Position numbers and translations under genes: made by a program
Shown: positions 30,642 to 39,068 of the stretch, piece by piece
How the letters are laid out: every line of letters starts with the position of its first letter
Position numbering within the stretch: position 1 is the first letter of the stretch
The notes under the pieces: generated by a model
Database searches by the model: none
Seen by the model: only the letters and a program-made list of their open reading frames with translations
What the model was told of the DNA's origin: nothing
Origin: Georgenia sp. SYP-B2076
GTDB lineage: Bacteria; Actinomycetota; Actinomycetes; Actinomycetales; Actinomycetaceae
Reading direction: 5' to 3'
NCBI RefSeq assembly: GCF_003991205.1
Contig: NZ_RXOZ01000031.1
Coordinates: forward strand, 1 to 64,000
Length of the DNA: 64,000 nucleotides

Positions 30642-31997
30642 CTAGGACAGGGAGGGCGCCAGTCGCCCGCCGGCACGGCGGCGGACCGCGTTGGAGGACT
30701 CCTCGGCCTCCTTGATGACGCGCTCGACGTCGAAGGCGACGAGCTTCCCACCCTGCTTGAGGATGCGTCCGTCGCTGATGACCGTGTCCACGTTCGCCGG
30801 GGTGACCGACCGCACCACTGTCGCCTCCACATTCACGACCGGTGCGACGTTGACGTCGTTCTTCCGGATGAGGATGAGATCGGCTCGCTTGCCGGGGGTC
30901 AGTGAGCCGGTGACATCGGCGAGTCCGAGCGCCTGCGCCCCGTTGATCGTCGCCATCTTGATGCAGTCGCTGAACGACACCGCGGGGAGGTCGGCCGTAT
31001 CCGTTCCCACCCAGGGGATGCCCATGTTCCAGGCGATGTGCATGGCCTCGAACAGGTTGATGGGTGCGATCGACGTGGCGTCGATGGACAACGACACCGA
31101 GACGCCCGCGGCCAGCATCTTGAGCAGCGCGGCCCGCGGGTCACCGGCGTCGCCGAGCCGCATCTCCGAGTGGACCGAGAAGCTCAGTGGGGTGTTGGTG
31201 CGCACCATGGCATCGCGGTCCTCCTGGGTCGCCGCCAGGTAGTGGCAGAGCAGGAAGTCCGGACCGAGAAGCCCCTTGGCCTCCAGCTCGGTGGCACGGA
31301 CCTTCGTCGACCCACTCTGCATCGTGTGGATCGAGATGGGCAGCCCGCGCTCGCGAGCGTCGCGGGACTCCACGTCGAACACTGCTTGTTCGGCGATGTC
31401 CGGACCTCGCAGGTTGACGCCGAGGTGGACGAGGTGTGCGAGGTCCGAGCCGTTCCCGAACCACTCGTCCGACACACGATCGATGTCGCTGAAGTCGAGT
31501 GGTTCGTCCTCGGGAAGCAGGTCCCGGTGGCCGTAGGAGTAGCGGGCCCGGATCAGGCCGTCGCGGTGGGCCGCCAGCTCGGCGTCCGCGTGCTCCGGGC
31601 TGCGGGTGTTGTGCGACCAGTTGTGCACCGTGGTGATTCCGGCGTTGACCGCATCGACCAGTCCCAGCTTCACGCTCCGGTAGAAGTCCTCGGGCTGGTA
31701 GTGCGCCGAGGTCTCCCACTTCGTGGGGAAGTACTCGTACCCCTCGTCGACGAAGTTGCGCCCGAGGGCGCTCCACATGTGGAAGTGGGTCTCCACCAGG
31801 CCAGGCATCACGATCATGTCGGACGCGTCGATCACCTCTGCGTCGGGCGCCTGGACATCGGTACCGACCTCGACGATGACGCCGTCGCGCACCAGGACGT
31901 CTCCGCGGGGAAGCACCCCGATCGCAGGGTCGACCGAGAGCACCGTGCCACCGCGGATGAGGTAGGCGCCCCGGGGAGCCTTGGACGTGTCGGGCAT
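30642..31997 (-). CDS. Metal-dependent amidohydrolase (Atz/Trz type)
   Basis: A 451-residue TIM-barrel amidohydrolase. The metal-binding HxH is His71-x-His73 (VETHFHMW); later ligands are expected in SIHTMQSG and SIDATS. The C-terminal part re-forms the small beta domain (LTPGKRADLILI). The overall pattern resembles cytosine deaminase/chlorohydrolase (AtzA/TrzN, SsnA) enzymes, which hydrolyse C-N or C-Cl bonds of heterocycles and guanidines. It is preceded by the RidA-like gene (157-base gap) and followed by a strong terminator. The true substrate is unknown. Confidence 0.9.
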   Translation of the reverse strand: MPDTSKAPRGAYLIRGGTVLSVDPAIGVLPRGDVLVRDGVIVEVGTDVQAPDAEVIDASDMIVMPGLVETHFHMWSALGRNFVDEGYEYFPTKWETSAHYQPEDFYRSVKLGLVDAVNAGITTVHNWSHNTRSPEHADAELAAHRDGLIRARYSYGHRDLLPEDEPLDFSDIDRVSDEWFGNGSDLAHLVHLGVNLRGPDIAEQAVFDVESRDARERGLPISIHTMQSGSTKVRATELEAKGLLGPDFLLCHYLAATQEDRDAMVRTNTPLSFSVHSEMRLGDAGDPRAALLKMLAAGVSVSLSIDATSIAPINLFEAMHIAWNMGIPWVGTDTADLPAVSFSDCIKMATINGAQALGLADVTGSLTPGKRADLILIRKNDVNVAPVVNVEATVVRSVTPANVDTVISDGRILKQGGKLVAFDVERVIKEAEESSNAVRRRAGGRLAPSLS

Positions 31998-32154
31998 GGG
32001 CTTCTCCTTTGTTGTTATTGACCTCTGAGGACGTTTCGCGACTGGTGTCGCGGCGCGCCTCGGGAATTGCGAGATGGATGTCCCGCGCCCTGAACCGCTC
32101 TGCCGGTTCTTAGGATTCAGCGCGGTTCCCCACGTGGTGGCGTGAACGGCTCCG

Positions 32155-32547
32155 TCATGCGATGACGGCAGTGCACTCGATCTCGACGAGCAGCTCGGGC
32201 AGCGCGAGCCCGGTCACGCCGACGATCGTCTGCGGCGGATTCTCGGCGTCTCCGGTGACCTCCTTGATCGCCGACCCCAACGCCTCCAGCTCATGCGGCT
32301 CGGTGGTGTAGATGGTGCGCCGGACGATGTCATCCCAGCCCACGCCGGCCACGCCCATCGCGGTCTCGAGGTTACGCATCGCCGCGACGGTCTGAGCGTG
32401 GAGATCCCCGGGTCCGACGATCTCCATGTCGTTGTCCAGCGCGACCTGGCCCGCGAAACAGATGAGGGTGCTGCCCTCGGCGATCGCGTAGTGGCTGTAT
32501 GAGGGCGCAAGGTGCATCTGGGGGGGACTTACCAGGGTGCGGGGCAT
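32155..32547 (-). CDS. RidA family protein lacking the conserved arginine
   Basis: A 130-residue YjgF/YER057c/UK114 protein. ICFAGQVALDND and LETAMGVAGVGWDDIVRRTIYTT are typical. In enamine/imine deaminases of the family the end motif is PxRxxxxV...VEIE with an Arg that binds the substrate carboxylate; here the site reads PPQTIVGVTG, so the Arg is missing. Such members are thought not to deaminate 2-aminoacrylate and often accompany catabolic hydrolases. It is first of a unit with the amidohydrolase at 30642, with promoter element A about 55-90 bases upstream. Confidence 0.88.
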   Translation of the reverse strand: MPRTLVSPPQMHLAPSYSHYAIAEGSTLICFAGQVALDNDMEIVGPGDLHAQTVAAMRNLETAMGVAGVGWDDIVRRTIYTTEPHELEALGSAIKEVTGDAENPPQTIVGVTGLALPELLVEIECTAVIA

Positions 32548-32601
32548 GACGTACCGCCTTTCGTCTTGACACCGGCGTCGAACGGACGCCGTCCAGTTGT
32601 C

Positions 32602-32639
32602 GACCGTACCGCAGAAACGGCGGTCGAACAGGTTGAATA
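32602..32639 (-). promoter_or_regulatory. Promoter element A (upstream of RidA / amidohydrolase)
   Basis: Read on the minus strand: TTCAACCTGTTCGAC (half-sites TTCAAC and TTCGAC nine bases apart) and then GGTACGGTC. The second word equals the probable -10 region of element C, but the spacing here is 14 instead of 17 bases. One of seven related elements in this region. Confidence 0.5.
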
Positions 32640-32755
32640 TACTGAATTCAGTTCGCCGGGTGGTCGCAGGAGGCCACGTGACCGGCGCGGCTCAGGTGAC
32701 CTCCGAGGTGGGGCTCCGTCACGAATGCGCTCGGTCGGCGCCCCGACTTGTGCGA

Positions 32756-33637
32756 TCAACGCGAGCTCAGGTCGATGATCCGGTTGATCAGCTCGCTGTC
32801 CGGGTCCATGAACGCGAAGAGCTCGTCGAAGTGGTTGCGATCGGGCTGCAGGTAGTAGTCACCGTCGAGCCCCGCACCGCGCCAGGCTTCGAGGAAGTCC
32901 TTGGACTGCCGGTCGAACTCATCGGTCTGTCGTCCGCCGTGGGTGACCAGGAGCGGCGGCGCGGCCGTCGGTAGGTTGAGCATCGGGCTAAGTCTCATGA
33001 CCTGGTCCTCGGTCAGCTGCAGAGACGGCTGCAGGAACGAGTGACGCAGGGGGCGGATGTCGAAGACACCGCTGATGGCACAGCCGCCCCGGACCGTGTT
33101 CTCCGGGAGGCCGTACTGGCCCGCCCAGTCGGTATCGAGGAGGACCGCCGTCGCATGGCCCCCGGCGGAGTGTCCCGACACGATGAGGCGCTCGGGGTCG
33201 GCGCCGAGCTCCGCCGCGTGCTGGTAGGTCCAGGCGACCGCGGCACGCTGCTGTCGGACTATCTCATCAAGACTGACGGTCGGGCAGAGCGCGTATGACG
33301 GGATGACCATGGTCGCGCCCCGGCCTACGAGTCCGCGGGCCATGAAGCTGAAGTTCTTCCGGGTGTTGAGGCGCCAGTACCCGCCATGGATGAACACCAC
33401 CACGGGGCCGCCGGGCTCACCGGGGAAGACGTCCAGCCGCTCCGCGAGGGTCGGACCGTACGGGACGTCCAGCACAGCGTCGAGCTCGTCGCGCGCCTGG
33501 GCACTGTCCTTCACGAACCGTGCGCCCAGCTCCGCGAGCTGCTCCGGCGGCACCGTCGCCTCGATGTCGTACTCCTGGTCGAGCTGTTCCTGCGAGGTGA
33601 ACCGCTTGCCGACCGGTGTCTGGTACAGGGTGTGCAT
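32756..33637 (-). CDS. Alpha/beta hydrolase of the HGGYW (kynurenine-formamidase-like) group
   Basis: A 293-residue hydrolase. FIHGGYWRLNTRKNF carries the oxyanion-hole HGGxW motif, SGHSAGGHA the nucleophilic Ser, and RNHFDE near the C-terminus the catalytic His; an Asp precedes it. HGGYW plus this spacing is typical of alpha/beta kynurenine formamidases and related arylformamidases and carboxylesterases. It starts 15 bases after the stop of the amidohydrolase at 33653 on the same strand and is the last gene of the unit that begins with the gamma-glutamyltransferase-like gene. A role in hydrolysing an amide or formamide intermediate is plausible. Confidence 0.88.
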   Translation of the reverse strand: MHTLYQTPVGKRFTSQEQLDQEYDIEATVPPEQLAELGARFVKDSAQARDELDAVLDVPYGPTLAERLDVFPGEPGGPVVVFIHGGYWRLNTRKNFSFMARGLVGRGATMVIPSYALCPTVSLDEIVRQQRAAVAWTYQHAAELGADPERLIVSGHSAGGHATAVLLDTDWAGQYGLPENTVRGGCAISGVFDIRPLRHSFLQPSLQLTEDQVMRLSPMLNLPTAAPPLLVTHGGRQTDEFDRQSKDFLEAWRGAGLDGDYYLQPDRNHFDELFAFMDPDSELINRIIDLSSR

Positions 33638-33652
33638 GTGTGTTTCTCCTGA

Positions 33653-35371
33653 TCAGCGGGCGTCAGAGTGGACGAGGGCTCCGGCGTCGTAGACCGTCTG
33701 GCCGGCGACGACGGTGCGCAGCACCTCGGCCGCGGGAAGGTCGTCGAGGGGGCAGGTCAGCGGGTTGCGGTCCACGATGGCGAGGTCGGCGTGGTAGCCC
33801 GGCAGCAGCGCACCGATCCCTTCCCACTGCATCAGCCGGCCTCCGTTTCGTGTCCACGTGGCGAGCGACTCCTGCCGTGTGAGCACCTGCCCCGCGAGGA
33901 GGTTCCGGTGGCCGCTGCCGGCTGACTCGTGGGTCTCGGCCAGCCACATCTGCTCGAACGGGCTGCTCGGGCCCCAGTCGATGCAGGCGGAGACGTTCAG
34001 GCCGAGATCGACGAACCGCTTCATGGGCGAGAGGTCCGCGAGGACCTCCTCGCCGAGGAGGTCGACGAAGGTGTCGCCCATCCCCCAGCCGAATCCGGCG
34101 CCCACGGTGATCTGAAACTTCAGCTCCGCATAGCGCTTCGCCTGGGCCGCGCTGGTGATGAGGCAGTGCTGGGCGACCCAGTCGCGGCTCTTGATGTCGT
34201 ACTTCTCGACGTAGGGCTCGATGGAGTGGAAGAAGTCCTCGTGGTCGAGGTAGGAGTACATGTTCATGTTGAGGCGGAGGTCGTTCTCGCAGCAGTACTT
34301 GACGACCATCTCCTCCACCCACTTGGGAATCGCGGCCGCGTCGCCGCCCATCCCGCCGAGAGGGTGCCGGTAGGGCGTACGGTGCCGGAACGCCCCGGTC
34401 GCGATCACACCGCCGCGACCGAGGGTGACGCCGTTGACCCGCATCATGTCGTCGTCGACCTGGGTCAGCGCCGTAGCGAGCTCGAGGCGTGCCCTGATGT
34501 AGTCGGGGGTGGGCTCGAGCGTGGGCTCGAAGGACCAGTTGGCGACGTCGAGCACGGCCAGGACCCGCAGGGTCAGCTCGTCGGCGTCACGCACGTTCTG
34601 CCAGCCCTGGATGTGCTCGGGGTGCATGGCGTGACACACGTAGGCGCTGGTGATGCCCGCCTGGTTGGCGGTCGCCATCGCCGCTCGCGCGCCCATGTCC
34701 CAGATCCCCTCGGGCGGCGGCGGCATCTTCGCGAGGATGGAGAGCCAGAAGGGGTCGCTGGTGTAGTAGTAGTAGACGGGGCCGAGGAGCCGTCCGTTCG
34801 GGACTTCCCCGTCCTTCTCGATGGTGACGGTGCCGACCACGTCAGGAGTGCCGCGGTCGATCCCCACCTCGCGCAGGCCCAGGCTGTTGAACGCTGTGAC
34901 GCTCGGCGTGGTCGGGGTCCACCCCTGGATGATCACCGGATGGTCGGTGGTCGCCCGGTCCAGGACGTGCCGGTCGGGCAGCACCTGCTCTGTCAGGTCG
35001 CGGTAGGACCTGCGGACGAAGTAGTGCGCTTCACCGACCGGCGTCGCCCGGATCCACTGGCCGGGCGGAGTGACCGCGGCGACCGCCCGGATGCGCTCAA
35101 CGATGTCGTCGTGGTCGCGCGCGTCGGAAAGGTCCACGGTGCCGAGCTGAAGGGCCGCGAAGTGCTGGTGATGCGAGTGGCCGTCGACGAGCCCGGGCAT
35201 GGCCGTCGCGCCGTCGAGATCGAGTCGCTCGGCCCCGGCGCCTGCCAGGCTCGCCATCTCGTCCTGGGCGCCCACGGCGAGCACCCGGCCGTTCTCGATG
35301 ACCAGCGCCTCGTGCGAGGACATCGCCTCGTCGCAGCTCAGGATCGGTCCACCACTGACAAGTGTTCGCAT
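33653..35371 (-). CDS. Amidohydrolase family 3 (YtcJ-like)
   Basis: A 572-residue metal-dependent hydrolase. The small beta domain is followed by the metal ligands His65-x-His67 (VDGHSHHQH), a long TIM barrel, and the closing LLPGYHADLAIVDRNPL. This is the amidohydrolase_3 family, which includes exoenzyme regulatory protein AepA and N-substituted formamide deformylase NfdA. Deformylation or hydrolysis of an N-acyl compound is possible; the family name does not fix the substrate. It lies between the flavin oxidase and the HGGYW hydrolase with gaps of 63 and 15 bases. Confidence 0.9.
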   Translation of the reverse strand: MRTLVSGGPILSCDEAMSSHEALVIENGRVLAVGAQDEMASLAGAGAERLDLDGATAMPGLVDGHSHHQHFAALQLGTVDLSDARDHDDIVERIRAVAAVTPPGQWIRATPVGEAHYFVRRSYRDLTEQVLPDRHVLDRATTDHPVIIQGWTPTTPSVTAFNSLGLREVGIDRGTPDVVGTVTIEKDGEVPNGRLLGPVYYYYTSDPFWLSILAKMPPPPEGIWDMGARAAMATANQAGITSAYVCHAMHPEHIQGWQNVRDADELTLRVLAVLDVANWSFEPTLEPTPDYIRARLELATALTQVDDDMMRVNGVTLGRGGVIATGAFRHRTPYRHPLGGMGGDAAAIPKWVEEMVVKYCCENDLRLNMNMYSYLDHEDFFHSIEPYVEKYDIKSRDWVAQHCLITSAAQAKRYAELKFQITVGAGFGWGMGDTFVDLLGEEVLADLSPMKRFVDLGLNVSACIDWGPSSPFEQMWLAETHESAGSGHRNLLAGQVLTRQESLATWTRNGGRLMQWEGIGALLPGYHADLAIVDRNPLTCPLDDLPAAEVLRTVVAGQTVYDAGALVHSDAR

Positions 35372-35434
35372 GCGGCTACTCCTTTGAAGTCACACAGCGT
35401 CGGATCGGGATGAGGTGCTGCTCGGGCGAATGGG

Positions 35435-36862
35435 CTACGGGCGACCGCTCCCCTGCGCTGCGGCCGCGGTCACCGGGCCGCCCGAGGCGTCGGCGCCCGG
35501 CGCGATGGAGTACCCCAGGCGGAACACGTTTGACGGGTCGTACCTGCGCTTGAGCTCCTGGAGCCGCGCGTAGTCCGCCGGCGCCCACGCCTTCGCGACC
35601 TGGTCGGGAGCGGTCGCGTTGCCCTGGAAGTTGAGCAGCGCACCGCCGGTGGAGTACGGGGCCACGATCTCGAGCGACCGGCGTGCGGCCTGCTCCTCCG
35701 CAGGATCGGCGATGACCAGCGCGTGGAAGCGCGCGTCACGGCCGCCGACGGCGTTGGGTCCTCGCTGGGCCTGGCTCAGGGCGCCACCCATCTGACGCAC
35801 CTCGAACAGCTGCACCGGCATGTCGGCGTCGGGACCGACGCCAGCCACGAGTGCGCCCACCGCCTCCGGCGGCAGCTCCCGCAGGAGCAGCCCACCCTCC
35901 CAGTACGGCGCCGGCTCCGTCGGGTCCTGGTGGATGCTCGCCACCTCGCTGTAGGGCATGACGCCGACACCGTCGATGATGCTGTCCGCGACGGCCCGCA
36001 TGGGAGCCACAAGGCGCTCCCCCTCGGCCGGGTCCCCCACGTAGGCCACCCGCAGGTGGACGACGAACTTCCCGCGGAGCACGTCGGGCAGCTCGGGCGC
36101 AGGCGGCAGCCTGAGGAACGCGATCGAGGTCGTCATCTCGTTCGGGAGCGCCTCGACCCAGTCCCGGTAGGCGCGCAGGACGGCCTCCGTGGCCGTGGCA
36201 GGGAAGAAGATGCCGCCCGCGTAGAGGCTCGGCACGTCGAAGAGATCGAACTCGATGGACGTGACGATCCCGAAGTTGCCCTTGCCACCGCGGACCGCCC
36301 AGAAGAGATCGGGGTCGTGCTCCTCGTCGACCGCGCGCTCGACGCCGTCGGCCGTCACGAGCGTGAGGCTGCGGACGTGGTCGGCTGCGAACCCGAACTT
36401 CCGGCCCATCGGGCCGAGACCGCCGCCGAGGATGAACCCGACGACGCCCACGACCGGCGAGGAGCCGTTAATCGGCGCGAGCCCGTGGGGGGCGGCCAGC
36501 TCGATGACCTGCCCCCACCTCACGCCCGGCTGCACCCTCGCGGTCTTGGCCTCCACGTCCAGGGCGATGTCAGTCATCCGCTTCGTCGTGACGAGCATTG
36601 CGCCCCGCGTCGGGACGAACGCCCCGTGCCCGGTCGACTGCACGGCGACCGGCAGCCCGTGCTGGTTCGCGTAACGCACCGCGGCCACCACGTCCGCCCC
36701 GCTGGTGGCACCGACCACCACCGCCGGCGCATGGGCCGCGGCCCGGTTGAAGGTCTGGACCTCCTCGGCGAGGCCGTCGTCCCCCGCGAACAGCACCGGG
36801 CCCTCAACCGCGTTCCTCAAATCGTCCACGCTCGTGCGTCCGTCGGAGCCGTCGTCGACCAC
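35435..36862 (-). CDS. FAD-linked oxidase, berberine-bridge-enzyme-like
   Basis: A 475-residue PCMH-type flavoenzyme. The FAD domain has AVQSTGHGAF, where His79 is the usual 8-alpha-histidyl flavin attachment site, and GVVGFILGGGLGPMGRKFG at the pyrophosphate loop. The Cys used for a second covalent bond in bicovalent members is absent. The C-terminal BBE domain ends YDPSNVFRLGYSI, as in the family. The start is a GTG at 36862 with AGGAGA seven bases upstream; an ATG at 36967 in the same frame would overlap the upstream gene and lacks homology. It oxidises an alcohol, sugar or C-N bond with O2; the substrate is not predictable. Confidence 0.9.
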   Translation of the reverse strand: MVDDGSDGRTSVDDLRNAVEGPVLFAGDDGLAEEVQTFNRAAAHAPAVVVGATSGADVVAAVRYANQHGLPVAVQSTGHGAFVPTRGAMLVTTKRMTDIALDVEAKTARVQPGVRWGQVIELAAPHGLAPINGSSPVVGVVGFILGGGLGPMGRKFGFAADHVRSLTLVTADGVERAVDEEHDPDLFWAVRGGKGNFGIVTSIEFDLFDVPSLYAGGIFFPATATEAVLRAYRDWVEALPNEMTTSIAFLRLPPAPELPDVLRGKFVVHLRVAYVGDPAEGERLVAPMRAVADSIIDGVGVMPYSEVASIHQDPTEPAPYWEGGLLLRELPPEAVGALVAGVGPDADMPVQLFEVRQMGGALSQAQRGPNAVGGRDARFHALVIADPAEEQAARRSLEIVAPYSTGGALLNFQGNATAPDQVAKAWAPADYARLQELKRRYDPSNVFRLGYSIAPGADASGGPVTAAAAQGSGRP

Positions 36863-36950
36863 TTTTCCGTCTCCTGCCTGTAAGAACCCTGTCTCTGCAC
36901 TCTTATCTCCGCCGCGGCGATCAGCGCCGCGCACCGCGGGGTGTGCCGCC

Positions 36951-38747
36951 TCACCGGCCGACGACATATCCCTGCCGCTCCCGAGCGCACGCCGCCCCGC
37001 GAAGCCATCCCGCGGACGGCCCCTGCCCGACCGCGCTCAGCCAGCCCTGTGACCACGGCTCGTCGACGACGACGTCATGCCCGTGCTTCCGCAGGAACGC
37101 CACGGCCTCCGCGTCCGCATGTCCCTCGATGTACACCCGGCCGGGCTCGCGCTTGCGCGGGTAGAAGGAACTCGGGGCGTGGGTCGTGTAGAAGGTCGGT
37201 GCGTCGATGGCCAGCTGGAGGTCGTCCTCGTAGTGCAGCGCGGTGAGCAGCAGCACGAGCGACCACTGATCCTGCGAGTCGCCCCCCGCTGTCCCGAAGG
37301 CGAGCCACGGCTTGCCTTCACGCGTCGCCAGGGTGGGCGTCAGCGTCGTACGCGGCCGCTTGCCGGGCGCGAGGGAGTTCGGCAGACCCTCCGTGAGCCA
37401 GAACATCTGCGCCCGGGTGCCGAGGCAGAATCCCAGGCCGGGGATCGCTGGCGAACTCTGCAGCCAGCCCCCGCTCGTGGTCACGGCGACGACGTTGCCC
37501 CAGCGATCCGCGACGTCGAGATGGACCGTGTCCCCGTGTGGAGGTAGCGCGAGGGCGGGCTCGCGCTGGCCGCTCTCCCCCATGGTGGGCTCCCCGGTCC
37601 CGAACGCCCCCGGCGTGACGCGGAGGTCCGGCGCCAGCTGGGGGCGGCGCCCCCCGGGCGCTCCGGGGCGCAGCTCGAGGGATGCCTCATCGCCGATCAG
37701 GCGTGCGCGTTCGGCCACGTACCGCGGATCCAGGAGGCCCTCGATCGGGACCTCGACGAACGCGGGGTCGCCGTACCACGCCTCGCGGTCCGCCAGCGCC
37801 AGCTTCGCCGACTCGACGACGAGGTGGGCGAAGCGTCCCGAGCCGCGTCCCACCTCGGCGACGTCGGTGTGGGCGAGCTGCGCGAGCTGCTGGAGGAAGA
37901 CGAGGCCCTGGGTCCACGTCGACGCCTTGTGGACCGTCACGCCCGCGTAGTCGAGGCTGATGGGCGCCTCGAATCCGGGCGCGAACTGGGCGAGGTCGTC
38001 CGCGGTGAGCAGCCCGCCGTGGGGACGTCCCGAGCTGTCCATGACCTCGGCCGTTCGCCCGAACGCGTCGATGGCCTCGGCGACGAAGCCACGGTAGAAG
38101 GCATCGTGGGTCTGCCGGATGCGGGCCTCCCGGGTGCGTCCTCCCTCACCGGCCTGCACCAGGCGCGAGTACGTCTCCGCGAGCTGCGGGTTGCGGAGGA
38201 TCGAACCGGTAGGGGGGACGCCGTCGTTCGTCAGCCACAGGCTGGCGGACGTGGGCCAGTGCTCGCGGAACATGTCCGCCACCCTGGCGATACTCCGGTG
38301 CAGCTTGACGCTGACCGGGAACCCGTCCCGCGCGAACGCGATGGCCGGCTCGAGAACGTCCCCGATCTCCATTCGCCCGTAGCGCTCGACGAGCTCGGTC
38401 CACGCACCGAACGCACCCGGGACACACGCCGCCAGCAGCCCCGTCCCCGGTACCGCGTCCAGCCCCAGGGAGCTGAAGCGCTCGATCGAGGCCCCTGCGG
38501 GGGCCGGGCCCTGACCGCACAGCACCTCGGCGCGTTGGTGGTCGCCGGACCAGAGCAGCCCCGTCAGCTCACCGCCCATCCCGTTCAGGTGAGGCTCGAC
38601 CACCTGGAGCGCGAACGCCGTCGCAGCGGCGGCGTCGAAAGCGTTTCCGCCGCGCTCGAGAATCGACATGCCTGCACCGGACGCCAGCCAGTGGGTTGAG
38701 GCGACCATGCCGAACGTGCCTGAGAGTTCAGGACGTGGTGGGGTCAT
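36951..38747 (-). CDS. Gamma-glutamyltransferase family protein
   Basis: A 598-residue Ntn-hydrolase of the GGT family. The self-cleavage Thr is Thr407 in PHGDTVHLDVAD, followed by GNVVAVTTS; upstream GMVASTHWLASGAGMSIL and GGNAFDAAAA are family hallmarks. No signal peptide is visible, so the enzyme should be cytoplasmic, unlike exported glutathione-degrading GGT. Cytoplasmic members include cephalosporin acylase-like and gamma-glutamyl-amine hydrolases. It heads the unit GGT - flavin oxidase - amidohydrolase - HGGYW hydrolase, with promoter element B about 150-190 bases upstream. A role in removing a glutamyl or acyl group from an amine is an inference. Confidence 0.88.
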   Translation of the reverse strand: MTPPRPELSGTFGMVASTHWLASGAGMSILERGGNAFDAAAATAFALQVVEPHLNGMGGELTGLLWSGDHQRAEVLCGQGPAPAGASIERFSSLGLDAVPGTGLLAACVPGAFGAWTELVERYGRMEIGDVLEPAIAFARDGFPVSVKLHRSIARVADMFREHWPTSASLWLTNDGVPPTGSILRNPQLAETYSRLVQAGEGGRTREARIRQTHDAFYRGFVAEAIDAFGRTAEVMDSSGRPHGGLLTADDLAQFAPGFEAPISLDYAGVTVHKASTWTQGLVFLQQLAQLAHTDVAEVGRGSGRFAHLVVESAKLALADREAWYGDPAFVEVPIEGLLDPRYVAERARLIGDEASLELRPGAPGGRRPQLAPDLRVTPGAFGTGEPTMGESGQREPALALPPHGDTVHLDVADRWGNVVAVTTSGGWLQSSPAIPGLGFCLGTRAQMFWLTEGLPNSLAPGKRPRTTLTPTLATREGKPWLAFGTAGGDSQDQWSLVLLLTALHYEDDLQLAIDAPTFYTTHAPSSFYPRKREPGRVYIEGHADAEAVAFLRKHGHDVVVDEPWSQGWLSAVGQGPSAGWLRGAACARERQGYVVGR

Positions 38748-38896
38748 CTCGCTTCCGTTCCGTCACGTGTGGATGCCGGACGCTGCTTCATCCTGATTCG
38801 GCTCCTGTCTTGAGCACCAATGTCTCGCCCCGGGCCGCGACACAGGCGTCATCGCCTCGCCGTCGGGCCTGGCATGTCAATCGTGCCCCGTTCCGA

Positions 38897-38936
38897 GACG
38901 CTACCGGAGCAGTTCCATGGATTCAACGGGTTCAAC
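38897..38936 (-). promoter_or_regulatory. Promoter element B (upstream of the GGT-like gene)
   Basis: On the minus strand GTTGAACCCGTTGAAT gives two TTGAA half-sites nine bases apart. The second is followed after exactly 17 bases by TAGCGT within GGTAGCGTC, i.e. a plausible -35/-10 pair. The same layout occurs in elements C and D. The 321-base gap 38748-39068 otherwise holds the terminator below and no gene. Confidence 0.6.
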
Positions 38937-38984
38937 GGACTGAGTCGTGGCTTGGGTGCCGCAGCGGAAAGCGCAGCCGACCGA

Positions 38985-39051
38985 GGCGCCCCAGGCGGCT
39001 CCCTCCTCGCCCCTGCGGTCGAGAGGAGGGATGGGCACCGCCTGGAGCGCC
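38985..39051 (-). terminator. Nested hairpin terminator after the methylmalonate-semialdehyde dehydrogenase gene
   Basis: Outer arms 38985-38998 and 39038-39051 pair at 13 of 14 positions (GGCGCCCCAGGCGG), and inner arms CCCTCCTC / GAGGAGGG (39001-39008, 39023-39030) pair perfectly. The structure begins 17 bases after the stop at 39069. Confidence 0.7.
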
Positions 39052-39068
39052 TCTGCCTACCTTGCGCC